Source of the DNA: Dillenia suffruticosa
Taxonomy: Eukaryota; Streptophyta; Magnoliopsida; Dilleniales; Dilleniaceae
Length of the DNA: 64,000 nucleotides
Reading direction: 5' to 3'
NCBI GenBank assembly: GCA_033439265.1
Contig: JAVTVX010000024.1
Span: 14,119,001-14,183,000, forward strand
Positions 22,001 to 34,745 of the stretch are shown piece by piece. The translations under genes and the position numbers were made by a program. How positions within the stretch are numbered: position 1 is the first letter of the stretch; each line of letters starts with the position of its first letter. Under the pieces are notes generated by a model. The model saw nothing but the letters and a program-made list of their open reading frames with translations. It did no database searches and was not told where the DNA came from.

Positions 22001-23151
22001 CCATATAGACCCTGCCTGTATCAGCGAGAAGGTTCAGTTAATTACTAAAACCTTGATGTGATGTAAACTGCCCAATTTTACGCTCACAGCAAAGAACAGC
22101 AGCAACAATTCAGAAAGGTTAAAAATGAAAGATCCAGCAGTTGATTAAATATTTCAATTCACAGTGTGAAGCCAGAAAAATGGCATCATAAAGGACACAC
22201 ATGCACACAGACACACAAATATATAACAGCACACATAAGAGGAGAAATATTATGCTATAAGAACTGTTAATTACCAAAAGACTAATATTTTAAATGGGAT
22301 GACGGCCTCCAAAATGATCAGTCTTGTGTTCTCAGCATTTATGACAGTCATGTGAGCTAATTCTCTAAAATTCTACAATTTCTTGGATGGGTTTAGGACC
22401 AGGTTCGAGCTGGCATTTTTGCGTCTTTAAAAAAATAGACCCTCCCTGGCCATATTGTTAGTGCTCAAGCACAACTGCGAGGCTCAAAATTCAGGCACGC
22501 CCAAAATTTTGTTCCTTCTTGCTATAAGTGCAACAAACACTCGGATCTAGATAGGAGCCCAGGAAGCTCCTCCAAAGCTGTGTAAGTTCTAAAATTCTGT
22601 GCAGAAGTTTTGCTGCACTTCATTTGTGGCTTTAAAATTTGCACCTCCATCTGTGGATAGATCAGATATTTTATTAACACTTCAATATGTAGTAACAAAA
22701 GTTAAATCAGCCCCTACAAAGACCAATCATTATCATCATCTTCATACCAATATCATATGTGTATAAATTTACAAAAGCAGTCCACCGAAGCTTTATGATC
22801 AGCCATGAAATGCTCATGCTTTTTAAAACTTGAGCGTTTCACCAAAGTGAAAACAAATAAGCTTCAAATTGTGTCATGGTACTCTGTACGGTCTTAACAG
22901 AAAGGAACCATACCTGCTCTTTCATACTCCTTTGCCTCAATAAAACATATGGCAGCAGAATCATCCCGACCAATAGAATAAAATATTTTGCCAGCCTTTT
23001 TGAGGTAGACGTAAGCTGCTCTTGGATTTGAACCAAGAATTTGAATAGCAGCTTTTTGAAGGCCAGCAGCATGTGCCCACTTTTCCCTAACAGTGTCCTC
23101 TGCTCTTTCAAAGCACAGTTTTGCCATCTCATAGTTACCCTCAGAATAGAG
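19067..23151 (-). other. Helical/TPR-like C-terminal region (exons 11-13)
   Basis: Residues about 1668-2686. It starts with paired-helix repeats of the type [52 protein letters not shown] and [15 protein letters not shown], the TPR-like repeats that follow the helicase in this family. A long helical region without known motifs follows, including [19 protein letters not shown] (hydrophobic, family-conserved rather than a membrane span). Exon 13 adds 52 residues and TAA at 19067-19069. Probably a protein-interaction scaffold (inference). Confidence 0.75.
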
Positions 23152-26100
23152 CTAGTGTGAGGAAAAAAAAGGTTCAGATTAGAAACTGTAGCATTTATTA
23201 TATCAAAATTAAATTACAAAATAAAAGGCCCAAAATTGGACAATGCAGCCTCAGTATTCACAAAAATAAAACCAGGATACCAATTTAACCATTCAACCCT
23301 CAATGCAATAAAATTAATATCAAACAACTCAAATTTGCTAACAGATGCAAACTTGTAAATATTCAATCGTAGCTTCAATATGACAGATAATAGGCAGAAC
23401 GTGGTCACAATGGTAAATAGCTTAAAAATTATACCAAATAAACAAGTAAAATTGAAAGGTTTTTTTTTTTCCCTCAAGTTGTTTGTACATTAGCTAGAAA
23501 AAGTACCTCAAGGTTGTTAATTTGTTATTTTCTCAGAGCCTAGAACTGCAGAATTGACTTAGAGCCATATCAAAGCTTCTGAGTTTTAATGGTGGTGTCA
23601 AAACCCGTTAGTTACTTACCTAATCACTACAAAATTCTAGCAGATTAGGTACCAAATTCTTGTAATTGAAAAATGAGGAATAAGCTTGAAACCTTTTGAA
23701 ACATTAAAATAAAAATGCCAAAATCACCTATAAGAATCAACCGCCAGGCACAAGCCCACCAAAAATTACAGGCTTACCATGCATGATCCCAGAACCAAGA
23801 TAGCCATTTGCAGATGAATTATGGGAATATCCTCTCATCCTCAAATGAAATAATATAAGATAAGACTGAAACTTAGCAGAATAAAAGGCAAAGTGTACAT
23901 GCCAAACCTTGATGCCTTGGGAGACCCATTGCTCTTTACTGCTAGACATTTGCATTTCCTCCACAAGTGAATCATCCAATTCTCTAACTTGCAGAAGGCA
24001 TAATTTCCTCCAATAGGCAAACACCGGATTTGAAACTTCCTCCGCATCCTCACAGATCCACAGCCTGTGCCTTGCACGAGTTATGGCCAAATATAGCAGT
24101 TTCAGTTCCCAGCACAGGCCACTGTGCGATTTTTGCAGGTTGAAACATGGAAAAGGCAGAGATGAAGAAGAATCAAGCATGCCTTGCTCGCTCATATATT
24201 TGTAGATCATTCCCCAATGTTTTTTAAGAGTTGATGAGCCAAAAAACTTGTACAGCAGCACATCCTTAAAAAAAATGTAGAAAAGTGACTCAAAGCAATC
24301 ATTGGTGATAAAAACATGCGACAAACTTCAAGAAAACTAGAAATAACAAATAATTTTTTTAAATTCGCGCTTTTATTTCCAATTAAAATGATCTATATTC
24401 ATGGAAGAAATAGTTATAAAAGAAAAGGAGTTGTGGTTGAATACTCAATTTATACAAAATATGAATATATTTCATTTTTTTTCTTTTCGTCTAAGATAAG
24501 TTAGTCCCCGTTCACTTACCTGAAATTCAAGGCCTTTGCATTCCATCACTGTGAGAATGAGAGCCTGCTTGCCAACTTGAACAGATATTTCATTACGAGC
24601 ACAATTGTCTCTGACTAGAATAACCTGGTGAGGCCCAAAGCCAGAAATCATTTTCCTATTTGCCTTGGTCTTGAAAATGCTACTGACTGCTGCTTTAGCA
24701 AACTCAGATTGGATTAAGGCTGGAAGTTGCCCACCAAAAATACTTTTCTCACTTGTCTCAGGACTCAGAATATCAACAGATAGAGGGAAGAAGTGGAATA
24801 GAAGTTCAAGAATGCTCTGGGCTATCTTCAGAACACTGGCATGAGCATAAAAATTCCTATTCAAGTGAATGATGTCTGATACATACCCTTTCTCTGCTCC
24901 CCTCTCAGCATATGGCACAAACTCCTTGTTGAAAAGGCCTCGTATATCTGCAAACCTATAGTTATAGTTAAATCCTCTTGCCAATGTTTGGGCAGTGTCA
25001 CTCAAGAAAGAAAAGCCAGTTTCAGTATTTCTGCAAAGATGTTTAAAAAGAGCTATTTGTCTCATGCTAAGGTTCTGCACCTCATCAATATATATAAAAT
25101 CCATTTTCTCACCCTTATATCCCACACTATTAAGCCGATAGTGAAGATCAATAACAAGATCAGCCAAATCAAATTCTTCTCTCTCCAGCTTTGTCTCTTC
25201 ATATTGAATAAAAATGTCATAAATTAATTCTCTTTTCCGCTGGCTTAAACTAGGGATCCAACTCTTAGAAAATAGAACATAGTCCTCTCGGCAGAGCGGG
25301 CTGTCACAGGACACTCCTGCTTGCCAACCACCCTTTATATAAAACATGATCTCAGAGAAAACCATAGACGACTCAAGGGCCTTGGTTATCATTGGGTCAA
25401 AACAAGGCCAGTAACAAGAAGTGAACTTCTCATGGGTAGCTTCCTTTGCTTGTATAAAACTTTGTGAGAGTCTCTTTTCACCATGAAATAATTCATTGTT
25501 GCAGAATCTTGTGAAGTATGAATCCCCCACACTTCCATCAAGCATCATTAAAAATTTTCTAAAAGTTACCACAACAGGATAAGATGCCGGTGGGACATAT
25601 ATAAAGCTATCAGGGATATCCTTGAGTCCTGCTGGTTGATCAACATCCTGCAGGTCAATAGCACCACGTTCGGCTGGAGAATTCCCACCATGCCTAGTGC
25701 TGCATATGATTGAAAACAGACTAGGAAATTAAGAAGCCTTAGACCACTGGATACTTAAGTAGCGTATGGTATCAAGCCATTTACATATTAGCATACATGG
25801 AATGCATATCAGACCAGTAAATGCTAAACATGAAAATTATTTCCTAAACAGGCATTAGCAGAGAACTGGTGTCACATTGGGCTTGAGAAAGGTTCTTTAA
25901 ACATGCTCAAGAGCTAGCCTAACCCCATTAGATTTGTTGAGAAGGAAACAGGCCAATGTGCAATTCAGACATATATACATATATCAGAATACCAACTTCA
26001 TCATATTCATAGCAGTAGCACAATAAAATGATCAAAATAAAAGCCAGATAGATAAGTGCTAGAGAGATATGATTGTTCCTATATGGGCAAAACCCGAGAG

Positions 26101-29100
26101 TACCACTGCTCTGCATTTCCCTTCCACTTGCAAGAGAGGGTGGAAAGATTTGATAAAGCAGTAAGAAGACTGAATCTCCACATTTATGGTACTCAAAAGA
26201 AGCAACCAGAGTAACTCCAGACTGCTACAATGGCCCTAATAATGGAAAGCAAGGGCATAACTTACTAGATTCAAACCATATAAGACATTGTGTGCACCTT
26301 TTTGCAGTAGAAACACGCCATTTGACAGAAGCACATGACATAGAACTGACAGTAACGAAAATCTGGCGCAAGATGGATTCCCCTTTTCCATTGTCATGAT
26401 CAATCTCATGTTCTGATTTACTGTCATGCTCTTCTCCCAATCTTTCTGAAGCTTTATGGTGCTGCCATTCTTTCTGCAACATCTTCAAGGTCAAGATATT
26501 TTGCTCAATAGTACCTGGCCTTCCGGTTACAAAGGCACTTCTGTCAAAAAGAATGATATCCAGTTCTTGGTCTGTAACTGCAAAAGGAAGCTGAAATTCT
26601 GTAGAATTGTGCTCAGACAGCATATAGTTCATTACATTATATGATAGACAGTGGAATTTCAAATGTGACAAACTCTTCAACTCCGGATCCTCAAAACAGT
26701 CCAGACAACTGGCACCTGAATCACTTCCATATTCGGTATCATCAGGACTTCTATACTGTGGGATATCCGAAGAGATTACCCAACTCTTTGGAAGTTCTAA
26801 ATCCCTGAAGACAGATAAAGCCAAAAAACAAAAAGGAATTTTGTCCATAAGTGAAATTAAAGGAGAAGAATCAGAATGTACTAAGATGATTGTCATGATA
26901 TTTGAACAAGTGGGAATTAGATGACCAATCTTACCCCTCAAGATATTTTATGTTGCACTGTTCAAGAAACTCTTCAGTGTACAGTTTGAAAATGCTATCA
27001 AGACATTTAACAAGTACTGGTACATTCTCCCTATATAATATATCCCAAATTTTCAAGACTTGAGTGTACTTCAAATCCTTCTCAATGTCAATTGTGCACA
27101 CAAGGTATAGGTTTTCAATTTTGTACTGTTTCAGCATCTTCAACAAGCTTTTACAAACAGACTCTTTACGTGTTTTTGGAGGACGCCATCCACAAGAAAG
27201 TCTCAGTATAAACATAATGACTAATTTCTTCATCTGAATTGAGTGCAATCTCCCAAATGATCTACAGAACCTTTCACTAAATAGAACCTGTCAATATAGA
27301 TGGGTGTAAAAGCTAAATAAGAGACATGTTTTTCAAAAAAAAGAATACAAACGATCAGATAGTCCTGAAGCCAAGAATTGCATAACAGATAAATAATTAC
27401 AAAAAGTTAGGTACCTTCCATCTAGAACATTTGAAAAGTATACTATCTCCATTAAGCAGATCATCGATTTTGATGTGCTCCTTCTTGACCTCTAGTATTG
27501 CTTTTGCCAAATCTTTATCTTCATCAGCATTAAACAAACATCCACGGTTCTTAGCATCACATACTACATCTTCCCAAATCGACTTGCTATTTGCCATTGC
27601 CCTTGCATTTCCCAAAATCCAAAGACATCGCCTGCAGACAGAGGAAGATTTGAGTTTCTTCAAGTAAGCAAAGCTCAAAAGTTCATCAAAGATTTCAAAT
27701 ATAGTCAAACCTAGCCCTTGTCAATGCAACATTAGCTCTCTGGGGATTGGATAAGAAGCCAATAGATCCATGGCTATTAGATTTGACAAGTGATATGATC
27801 ACAATATCATCCTCACCACCCTGGAAGCCATCAATTGTCTTCACTTTAACTGTAAAACCTTGAAAATTCTCAAATTTTCTCCCAAGCTTCTCTTGAATTG
27901 CTGTAACTTGAGAAGCATAGGGAGAAATTACACCAATGCTGACCTTCTCCTTTGATCCATTCCATGCTGCAGGTGGCAATCAAGAAATTAACAACTTAAA
28001 TCAAATACGATGCACAAATTGAGAGCATGCTTTAGCTAATTATACTTGAGGAAAAAGAATAGGATGCGACTAACATTCAGGAAAAGGTCATGATAGTTCA
28101 ATGGAGCTTGATGAAGAAAACATGTGTTTAAAATTGAAGTTAGCATTACTTCTACTGGTTGTACCAAACATTTTGCAGGATAAAAGAGCTTGAGCATGGA
28201 AAATTTCCAATGAAGGGAAGCAAACAGGTCAATTGAACTACAGGCCAATAGAACTATTATTTCTAAAGCAAAGAGCAACTCACAAGCATACTGCACTCGA
28301 ACCAGGGGGTTCATGAATGAAATACCTAATGAACCAAAATACAAACGCATCAATCAATATTTCATGTGACAGAGCAATTTCAAATACCTTTGTGGATATT
28401 CTGGATTAATTTAGTGACTACGCCAACCTCAACCATATTTCTACGGCTGTATCCAACTTCATCCTGTACTTCTCTTCCACCATAAATATTGATGAACGAA
28501 TATGGACCAAACATTGGTCCTGGAAGATATTGCTTTGCATATTGATTGCACCTAACACTTGGAGCATCTAGGATCTGGTTGTGATAGATTTTGGAATTTG
28601 GAAAGCAACTTATCAATGGATGCATCCTGTACTGCATATTCAGAAGGTGCTTTGAATGGCCGAACATACTTAGCCTTTCAAAAAGACTTCTTCCAAAACC
28701 AGCTTCATTACAAAGCTGTGCCAGTGAGTTTCGAATATTTAGGCATCAAGATTTTGCAGAAAAAGAATAGTTATAATGTTAGTAATAAAGATACCATTCT
28801 ATACAATAAGAAATCAATAGCACTTGTATACCTTGCTATGCAAAGTAGCTGGTAACTGGTACTCATCACCAATTAGAATAGCATGCCTTATGCCCAGGAG
28901 TTGTAAAGGAATTGTTGACTCACACTCTTTCATCTGAGCAGCTTCATCGATGACCAACAAATTTAGAGGTTTCATTTTCATCAGATGCAACTTGAAGGAC
29001 GAAGAAGATGTGCAGAAAATCAAGGATGCCTGCTGAAAGCAAAATTTCTGTATGTTGAACATACCACTGGGAAACTTGAGCTTAGTTAGGGAGCATTGAA

Positions 29101-31777
29101 GGTTTCTTAGAACAGAAAGGCATTGTGTTCTTATGCATTGAAGAGTTACTGCAGAAGCGAAAGAGTTGGGAGAATGTTGAACTCCTGCGGGTCGAGAAAA
29201 TATTCCCTCTAGGCCTTCAGATGGTAAGTCAGCTCGAGACAACAAACTTTCGAATGAGTCAAGTAATTCAAGAATATGAATCATGCCCTGGAAATTACTT
29301 TCCAAAATGAAACTTTTGGGTACATGAGTGCAAATAATCTTTATGCATCTTTTCAGTGACATAGCAGAAGCATTAAATCGTTCTTTCACGAACTGAAGAA
29401 ATGATTTCTTGTTTATTTTTTGCCTTGTCTCTTCAGCTTTTTTTAATTCATTTTCCAAGAAAACTTGGTAATAAGATGCACAATTTTCAAGAGTATCAAC
29501 CATGGAAGCCATAGAATGCTTCCAATGAGTTGATGGTCCAAAGCACTGGGCAAGCCTGTCTACACGATAATCAACAAATATCTCTTCAAGCTCTCCTTTG
29601 ACTTTAAGCCGATCCTTGTTCCCAAATAGGAGAACATCACCCAGTGAACAAATAGAAATAACCCTTGTGGAATTGACTCCGGATGACTCCTTCAGCAGCT
29701 TCACCACACGAGTTGCAAGCTCAGTGATAGCAATATTAGTCGGGGCACAACTAAGTATCCTATAATTCATCCCCAAAATGGACCAGAGCAACATACTAAC
29801 AGTTTTAGTTTTCCCCGTACCAGGTGGGCCCCATATAAGTTCAACAGAAGACTTGTGGTTGCAATTCAACTTATAGAGACTAGTTAGTACAGCCTCCTTT
29901 TGCGAGTCGTTCAGAGTGGGTGATAATCGAGAACTAAGTTTTTCAGCCCACATAGCATTACTATATAAAGAACAACTATCACAGATTTCCTCCACCTGCA
30001 ATCCAAATTCGTGAAGAATTACACTATGTTGGAACATGCTACACTTGGAATAAATGAAACAAACACCGGTCATGGCCATGAAGCAATCCACAAACGCCTC
30101 AATACCACAAATATCCATGTTACATGGAACAACTAATGATTAATAAGTTTTGCCAATAAATGATGCAAAATTAGTAAATATGGATGTTATGTACGGGTAT
30201 TTATATAATCTATATGCCAATGCCTCACCAATAATTATGCAATGTATCTCTACATTGTTCAAAAGTGTTCCAGAAATGTCTGGTGTTTAAAACAATAATG
30301 TCAGAATGGGAGTGCCGCTGACACATCCTGATGATCGTCCAATGAGTATTATGATGCATATATTGTGTATTCTATGTTCAGAGTATCCATTTTGTTGTGT
30401 CCATATCTCCTAACTTGTCTTTCATTGGCCCAAAAAAGAGGGAAGATGGCAACTCAACTAGTGATGCCGCATTAGAATCAAAGAGCCACATATATTTGCA
30501 CAAGTTCATACTACTTAAATATGGCAGAAAGATTTACATTGTAAGGTAAATCTCTTGTAATGTTAAAAATAGATTTATTTTCTCTTTCCCAAATTATTTT
30601 GGATTGCTCAGCAGCAATTTATTTAGAGTCTCTATCTGCTGCCATCAATAACCAGAACCAAATAAAACAACCAAGATACTTTGTACTCTTCAAATAAAAG
30701 AAAAAAAATTTCTTACCATCGAGTCAACACACGATATAGGCTTAATAATGTTCATATTCCCATTCAAGTGCAACGACTTCCATATTCTGTTGTTTGTGGT
30801 GATATTTATGAGGAAAATCACATAAAGCGTTTTACTCATTGTGTCAATGTCCTTAGATGCTTTAACTTTCATGCAATATTCCTCCTCATTTGTAAGTTTG
30901 GGTATCCAAGCCAGTGTCCATGTCCTTCCGGGATGCTCTATATCAGAAACGCTCTCAACCTTCGCATCTATTATAATAAAAATATCTCCAGGCAGTGTCC
31001 TGTAAGGCTCCTTTCCACCCCCAATATGTTTGTTTTTCCAAGAATCCACATTAAGTTTACATAAAGATGTGCCATATGGTTTGCACTCCTCAAGAGATAT
31101 GACTTGGGCATAAGGCGCTCTTGAAATAAGCTCCATGGCAGAAGAGAGTTCAGCTCGTGTTTCCTCCAGTAAAGGGAAATAGTAGGATCCAAGATAATGA
31201 CTCACTGATTGAAATGAAAGCGGAATCTTTTCCACCTACAAAAAAAGTTATGATCAAAAAGTACTACGTTATGCTGCAACAGCATTGCAATATCTCAAGA
31301 ATCGTTTTGGGGTTACTAATATCATGGGTGCCCTTCTATCATCATAGTGACAAGTAAGGTAGTAATAATTAAGACAGTCGATCTTTGGAATATAATGGTG
31401 AAAGTTAAATGGACCGGGCCTAAAGAAGCCCGGCCCGCCAGAAGGTTTAAAGCAGTAGTTATCAGATATCACACTAAGACACGCTTTACCAAACCACACC
31501 ATTAATTTGGCAAAAAATAAATTATTGCTTTAAAAATGATGGTTGGTCTTCAAAATATAAAAAGCTCCGTCAAATTTTGATTTGGGAATTGAAAGGAAAA
31601 TACAAAATAAGACTCTGATTAATTATCATAATTGGAAAAGAATATTGGGGAGAGAACGAGACCTTGGACTTGTATAGATCTTCATTGCGAATGTCCTGTA
31701 GAGACCAAGAGAACACCAAATCAACTAAGCCTGACTCACTCCCTTTTCCTTTCTTCTTAGGTGAAGCCACTGATCCT

Positions 31778-31782
<5 letters not shown>
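19067..31782 (-). CDS. SEN1-like/UvrD-like double helicase with TPR-like C-terminus (plant TRANK1-like protein), 13 exons
   Basis: Exons (5' to 3'): 31782-31663, 31235-30717, 29995-28832, 28715-28388, 27966-27711, 27631-27415, 27287-26935, 26804-26298, 25699-24520, 24264-23908, 23151-22914, 22015-19353, 19225-19067. Each junction is GT-AG, split codons join correctly, and the sum is 8061 nt, i.e. 2686 residues plus TAA. The family is annotated in plants as 'TPR and ankyrin repeat-containing protein 1-like' and is usually near this length. Start: the first ATG of the family's opening [13 protein letters not shown], after a basic SPKKKGKG patch (possible nuclear signal). Layout: N-terminal region 1-213, SEN1-type SF1B helicase about 214-868, linker, UvrD-like module about 987-1667, helical/TPR-like tail 1668-2686. 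Likely nuclear RNA/DNA remodelling (inference). Introns of 400-900 bases hold nothing recognisable. A (GA)n tract abuts the ATG. Exact ends of exons 1 and 13 are the least certain. Confidence 0.9.
23908..26804 (-). other. UvrD-like (SF1A) helicase module with degenerate ATP site (exons 8-10)
   Basis: Residues about 987-1667. The family context is clear: [39 protein letters not shown] (motif II, DEVQ at 1360-1363), [11 protein letters not shown] (motif III), [14 protein letters not shown] (motif V) and [13 protein letters not shown] (motif VI). Walker A reads GRPGTIEQN (1080-1088; bases 26498-26524) where the family and UvrD helicases have a GxGKT core. Motif IV reads NRNFYAH with Tyr 1439 (codon 24847-24849) where an Arg is usual. 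So the fold is kept but ATP binding looks lost. Confidence 0.85.
27415..29995 (-). other. SEN1/UPF1-type SF1 helicase domain (exons 3-6 of the helicase gene)
   Basis: Residues 214-868. Motifs in order: Q-like LNDSQKEAV, Walker A GPPGTGKT (269-276), motif Ia SCAPTNIAI, Walker B DEAA (563-566), motif [11 protein letters not shown] (589-596), motif IV QYRMHP (629-634), motif V around GFQG (757-760) and motif [10 protein letters not shown] (789-796). All residues needed for ATP hydrolysis are present. A long insertion between motifs Ia and II (about 320-550) fits the 1B stalk region of SEN1/MAGATAMA3-type enzymes. Expected to be an active nucleic-acid translocase. Confidence 0.92.
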
Positions 31783-31819
<37 letters not shown>

Positions 31820-31828
31820 TCCCTCTCT
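31783..31828 (-). repeat. (GA)n microsatellite abutting the helicase start codon
   Basis: On the coding strand an uninterrupted GA run of 16 units (31783-31814), preceded by GAGGGAGAGGGA, ends directly at the ATG. It lies in the 5' untranslated leader. GA-rich leaders can bind GAGA-type factors in plants, but a role here is only inference. Confidence 0.85.
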
Positions 31829-31918
31829 GACTGTACTATATTGCACTTTCACCTCTTTATTTCGCTCCGATCATGAAAATCAGAAAAGCCCCTTCATTCA
31901 TCGGATGATAAACAAGAA

Positions 31919-32052
31919 TACTCATCAGTCAAGGGAGGGAGAGGGGGAGAGGGGAGAGAGAGAGAGAGAGAGGGAGGGAGGTTTCTTTAGTATGAAGGAG
32001 GAGGAAAAGTCGGAATGCGAAGAGACTACTCATCAGTCAAGGGAGGGAGAGG

Positions 32053-32099
<47 letters not shown>

Positions 32100-32141
32100 C
32101 TTTAGTACGAAGGAGGAGGAAAAGTCGGAATGCGAAGAGAC
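31919..32141. repeat. Tandem duplication of a ~110-bp GA-rich block upstream of the helicase gene
   Basis: Unit 1 (31919-32026) and unit 2 (32027-32141) both read TACTCATCAGTCAAGGGAGG, then a GA microsatellite of different length (to about 31978 and 32095), then TTTCTTTAGTA(T/C)GAAGG and AGTCGGAATGCGAAGAGACT. The flanks of the microsatellite match almost perfectly, so the duplication is recent. It lies within 360 bp of the start codon, i.e. in the promoter region. Confidence 0.9.
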
Positions 32142-34024
32142 TAATGCAGTGAAGCATCGTAGCGGTGATGCTTTTATTATATTATTATTAATTTTCTTTT
32201 CTAAAATGCCCTCTAAAGAGAGAATAATTTGCTATGACGTGGGACGCGGCCTTTAGTGATGTCTTTAGGCTTACGTACTCGAGGTAGAGGGAGAGAGAGA
32301 GACAGAGAAGGGAGTAGAGTAGCTTGTGTGTTGCAACAGCCGTAGCCGGAGACAAATACTCCTAGGCTTTTGGAATCATGGAGACGCGGCCGCAGGTCAT
32401 GTTGTGGCTTCCTTGGACCTTCCCTCGCATTTCCCGCGGCATGACCGTACAATTTGACTTGGAAACGCGGCACTTGCGTCTTCTTGTGGGTTTTTTTATT
32501 TTATTTTATTTCCAAATTTACAAAGGTACTCCATAGTTTAACTCTAATTACACTTATCTCTCTTTTTTTTTAATAACACATTGCGAGGCGTCCATCACGA
32601 GGTTAACGTTGCAGCCAAGGGCGAAGTAAGGGAAGGGAAAACTCTTTCCATCCGTGACATTTTAAGAAAATGAAATTGCATACGGGACAAAAAAAATATA
32701 ACACTAAAAATTTTAATAAAATACTAATAAAATTATATAGATCACTATTTATTTCTTTAAAAATAAAATTTGTGGCGTTCACATTTTCCTTATATATATC
32801 TCTTGATATAAATTCTTAATTTTTTTGATATCTTACATGTTCTCACATTTTAAAATCTAAATATCCGTTAATAGATTTTTATCCTACTACAAAAAAGGCC
32901 ATCCGTTAGGCTTCATAATAGCTCTTCTTCTTCTTCTTCTTCTTCTTCTCCTCATTGATTAATTCTTCTTCAAATATTCTGACGTATCTATGCTATCTCA
33001 AATCATTTCTCTTGCATGGCAATGTAATCATGTTTTGTGATGAAGAAAGCATTGTGATTGATTCATGGACAAGCTTGTAGTCATCGAGAGAGTTAGAAAA
33101 TGTGACAATTGGAGTTTGTCGTGAAGTTGCGATGAGAAAATCATGAAGTATTTGAAGGGTTTAATTGTGAGAATTCTGCAAATCGAGATGGAAAAGAAAG
33201 ATGATTCCACACTATTGCAGTTTCAATTCTCAGTAAGTATTCTTCCTTGTTCTTTCCCTTCACTAAAACCCATTTCTAGACCCCGGCTCATCATCCTTGA
33301 CTCCCTCTTCAAAAACATGGCCAACACTAAAATAAGTCATAAAACCCTGCCTGACTAGAGCTTAGCCCATGTGTTATGGCAAAATTTTGGCCTCATTTTA
33401 AGTCCAACATTTTAATCAAATCTTGAATTTTATTGCTAATACCCCAAGCGAACTCATACTCAATCTATGTATTTCAAATAAAAATTGCTTGAGTAAGTAG
33501 CTCCAACAACAAAGATCTTTCATTTAAGGTTAAATGTGTCAGTGTTGTTACTAGAGACTGTGAGTTGTTATGCTTAAACAAAAGCTAATGTTTTGCATGG
33601 CCACACTGCAGCATATTGGATCTAGGTTGAGACACATGTGGCTTTATGCCCTATTAGGCCATGTCAAACACATGCCTAACATAAACAATTTAGAAAAACT
33701 AACATTTTTTGTTTTTAGGAAAAAGAGTAGCATATCACAACAATATAATGGAAAAAATTATAATACAATATTGTCCAAAATGATCATTGAGTTGGCAAGC
33801 AAGTGGAGTTTGAGGTTGAAATTCTTAAGATAGTGTATAATAATGGTATTGTCCAAAATACAACTTATGATGAGGTGCATGAATGTGAGTAGGCATCTTA
33901 AGTACAACAACACTTTATAGATACATGTAGACCATGCAAAAATATTAACCACCCTCAATGTGTGGTGACTTTGTTACTTGTGTTGATGTGATTTTGATAC
34001 CTATGTTTTGTCAGTGGCTAAAAA
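32142..34024. other. Intergenic DNA upstream of the helicase gene, no gene recognised
   Basis: It contains moderately GC-rich sequence at 32215-32480 (probable distal promoter), AT-rich sequence beyond, and a (CTT)n microsatellite at about 32922-32949. Short open frames at 32213-32473 (-) and 33143-33358 (+) show no domain. Confidence 0.55.
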
Positions 34025-34735
34025 TGTTACCAACGAGCCTTGCATATACTATGAGGTTATTTCTTGTGATGAGTTATCTCAGTGGTTTGAAGTTGAGTGA
34101 AGGAATCATTGAGTCTTTTCATAAGAATCATACATGAGCTTGTAAAACCTCCCAAAAGCCAGATGATTGTTGGATGCAAATAAGTATTCAAGAAGAAGGA
34201 AGAAATCCCAAAGGTTGAGAATACAAGACTGAAGACACAATTGGTGGTCAAGAGGATCAACTATAATGAAGTGTACTCTCTACTAGTGAGGCATAGCTCG
34301 ATTCAGATTTTTCTTGCAATGTTAGCTTATTTTGATTTTGAGTTACAACAACTTAATGTTAAGATGATATTCTGACATGGTAAGATTCAGGAATAGATTT
34401 ACATACAGTAACCGGGAAGATTCATAGTTCCTAACATGGAGGATCGGGTATGTTTACTTAAAAAGTCATCGTATGGCTTGAAACAATCTTCTAGCTAGTG
34501 GTATAAGAGGTTTGATATGTTTATGGTTACATATGGTTACCTTAGGAGTGTGTGTGATAATTATGTTTACCATAGGATGTTTAATGATGGCTCTTACATT
34601 TACTTTTTAATGTATGTGGATCTCGTGCTAATTGCTACTAAGAGTATATCAGATATTGTTTAAGTAAAAATGTAGCTTAAGGCTAAATTTGAGATAAAAG
34701 ACTTAGGTGCATTTAAGTTATTCTTGTATAATAAA
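34025..34735 (+). pseudogene. Degenerate Copia reverse transcriptase fragment
   Basis: Readable Copia text with stops: NEPCIYYEVISCDELSQW (start of the RT domain, about 34035), VRHSSIQIFLAMLAYFDFEL, LQQLNVKMIF, EDRVCLLKKSSYGLKQS (34440-34490), WYKRFDMFM, SYIYFLMYVDLVLIA (degenerate catalytic box, YVDL for YVDD, near 34595-34640), and AKFEIKDLGA at the end. No LTRs assigned. It ends just where the next LTR begins. Confidence 0.8.
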
Positions 34736-34745
34736 AACTACATTT

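Noticed and set aside
22370-22400. tRNA-like word GGTTCGAGCTGGC in an intron
   Set aside because: No acceptor-stem pairing or A box at the proper distance. It lies in an intron and cannot fold as a tRNA.
28036-28353. 105-codon - strand open frame between helicase exons 4 and 5
   Set aside because: Exon 4 joins exon 5 directly in the family-conserved sequence (NIHK then AWNGSKEK) with correct phase, so this is intron.
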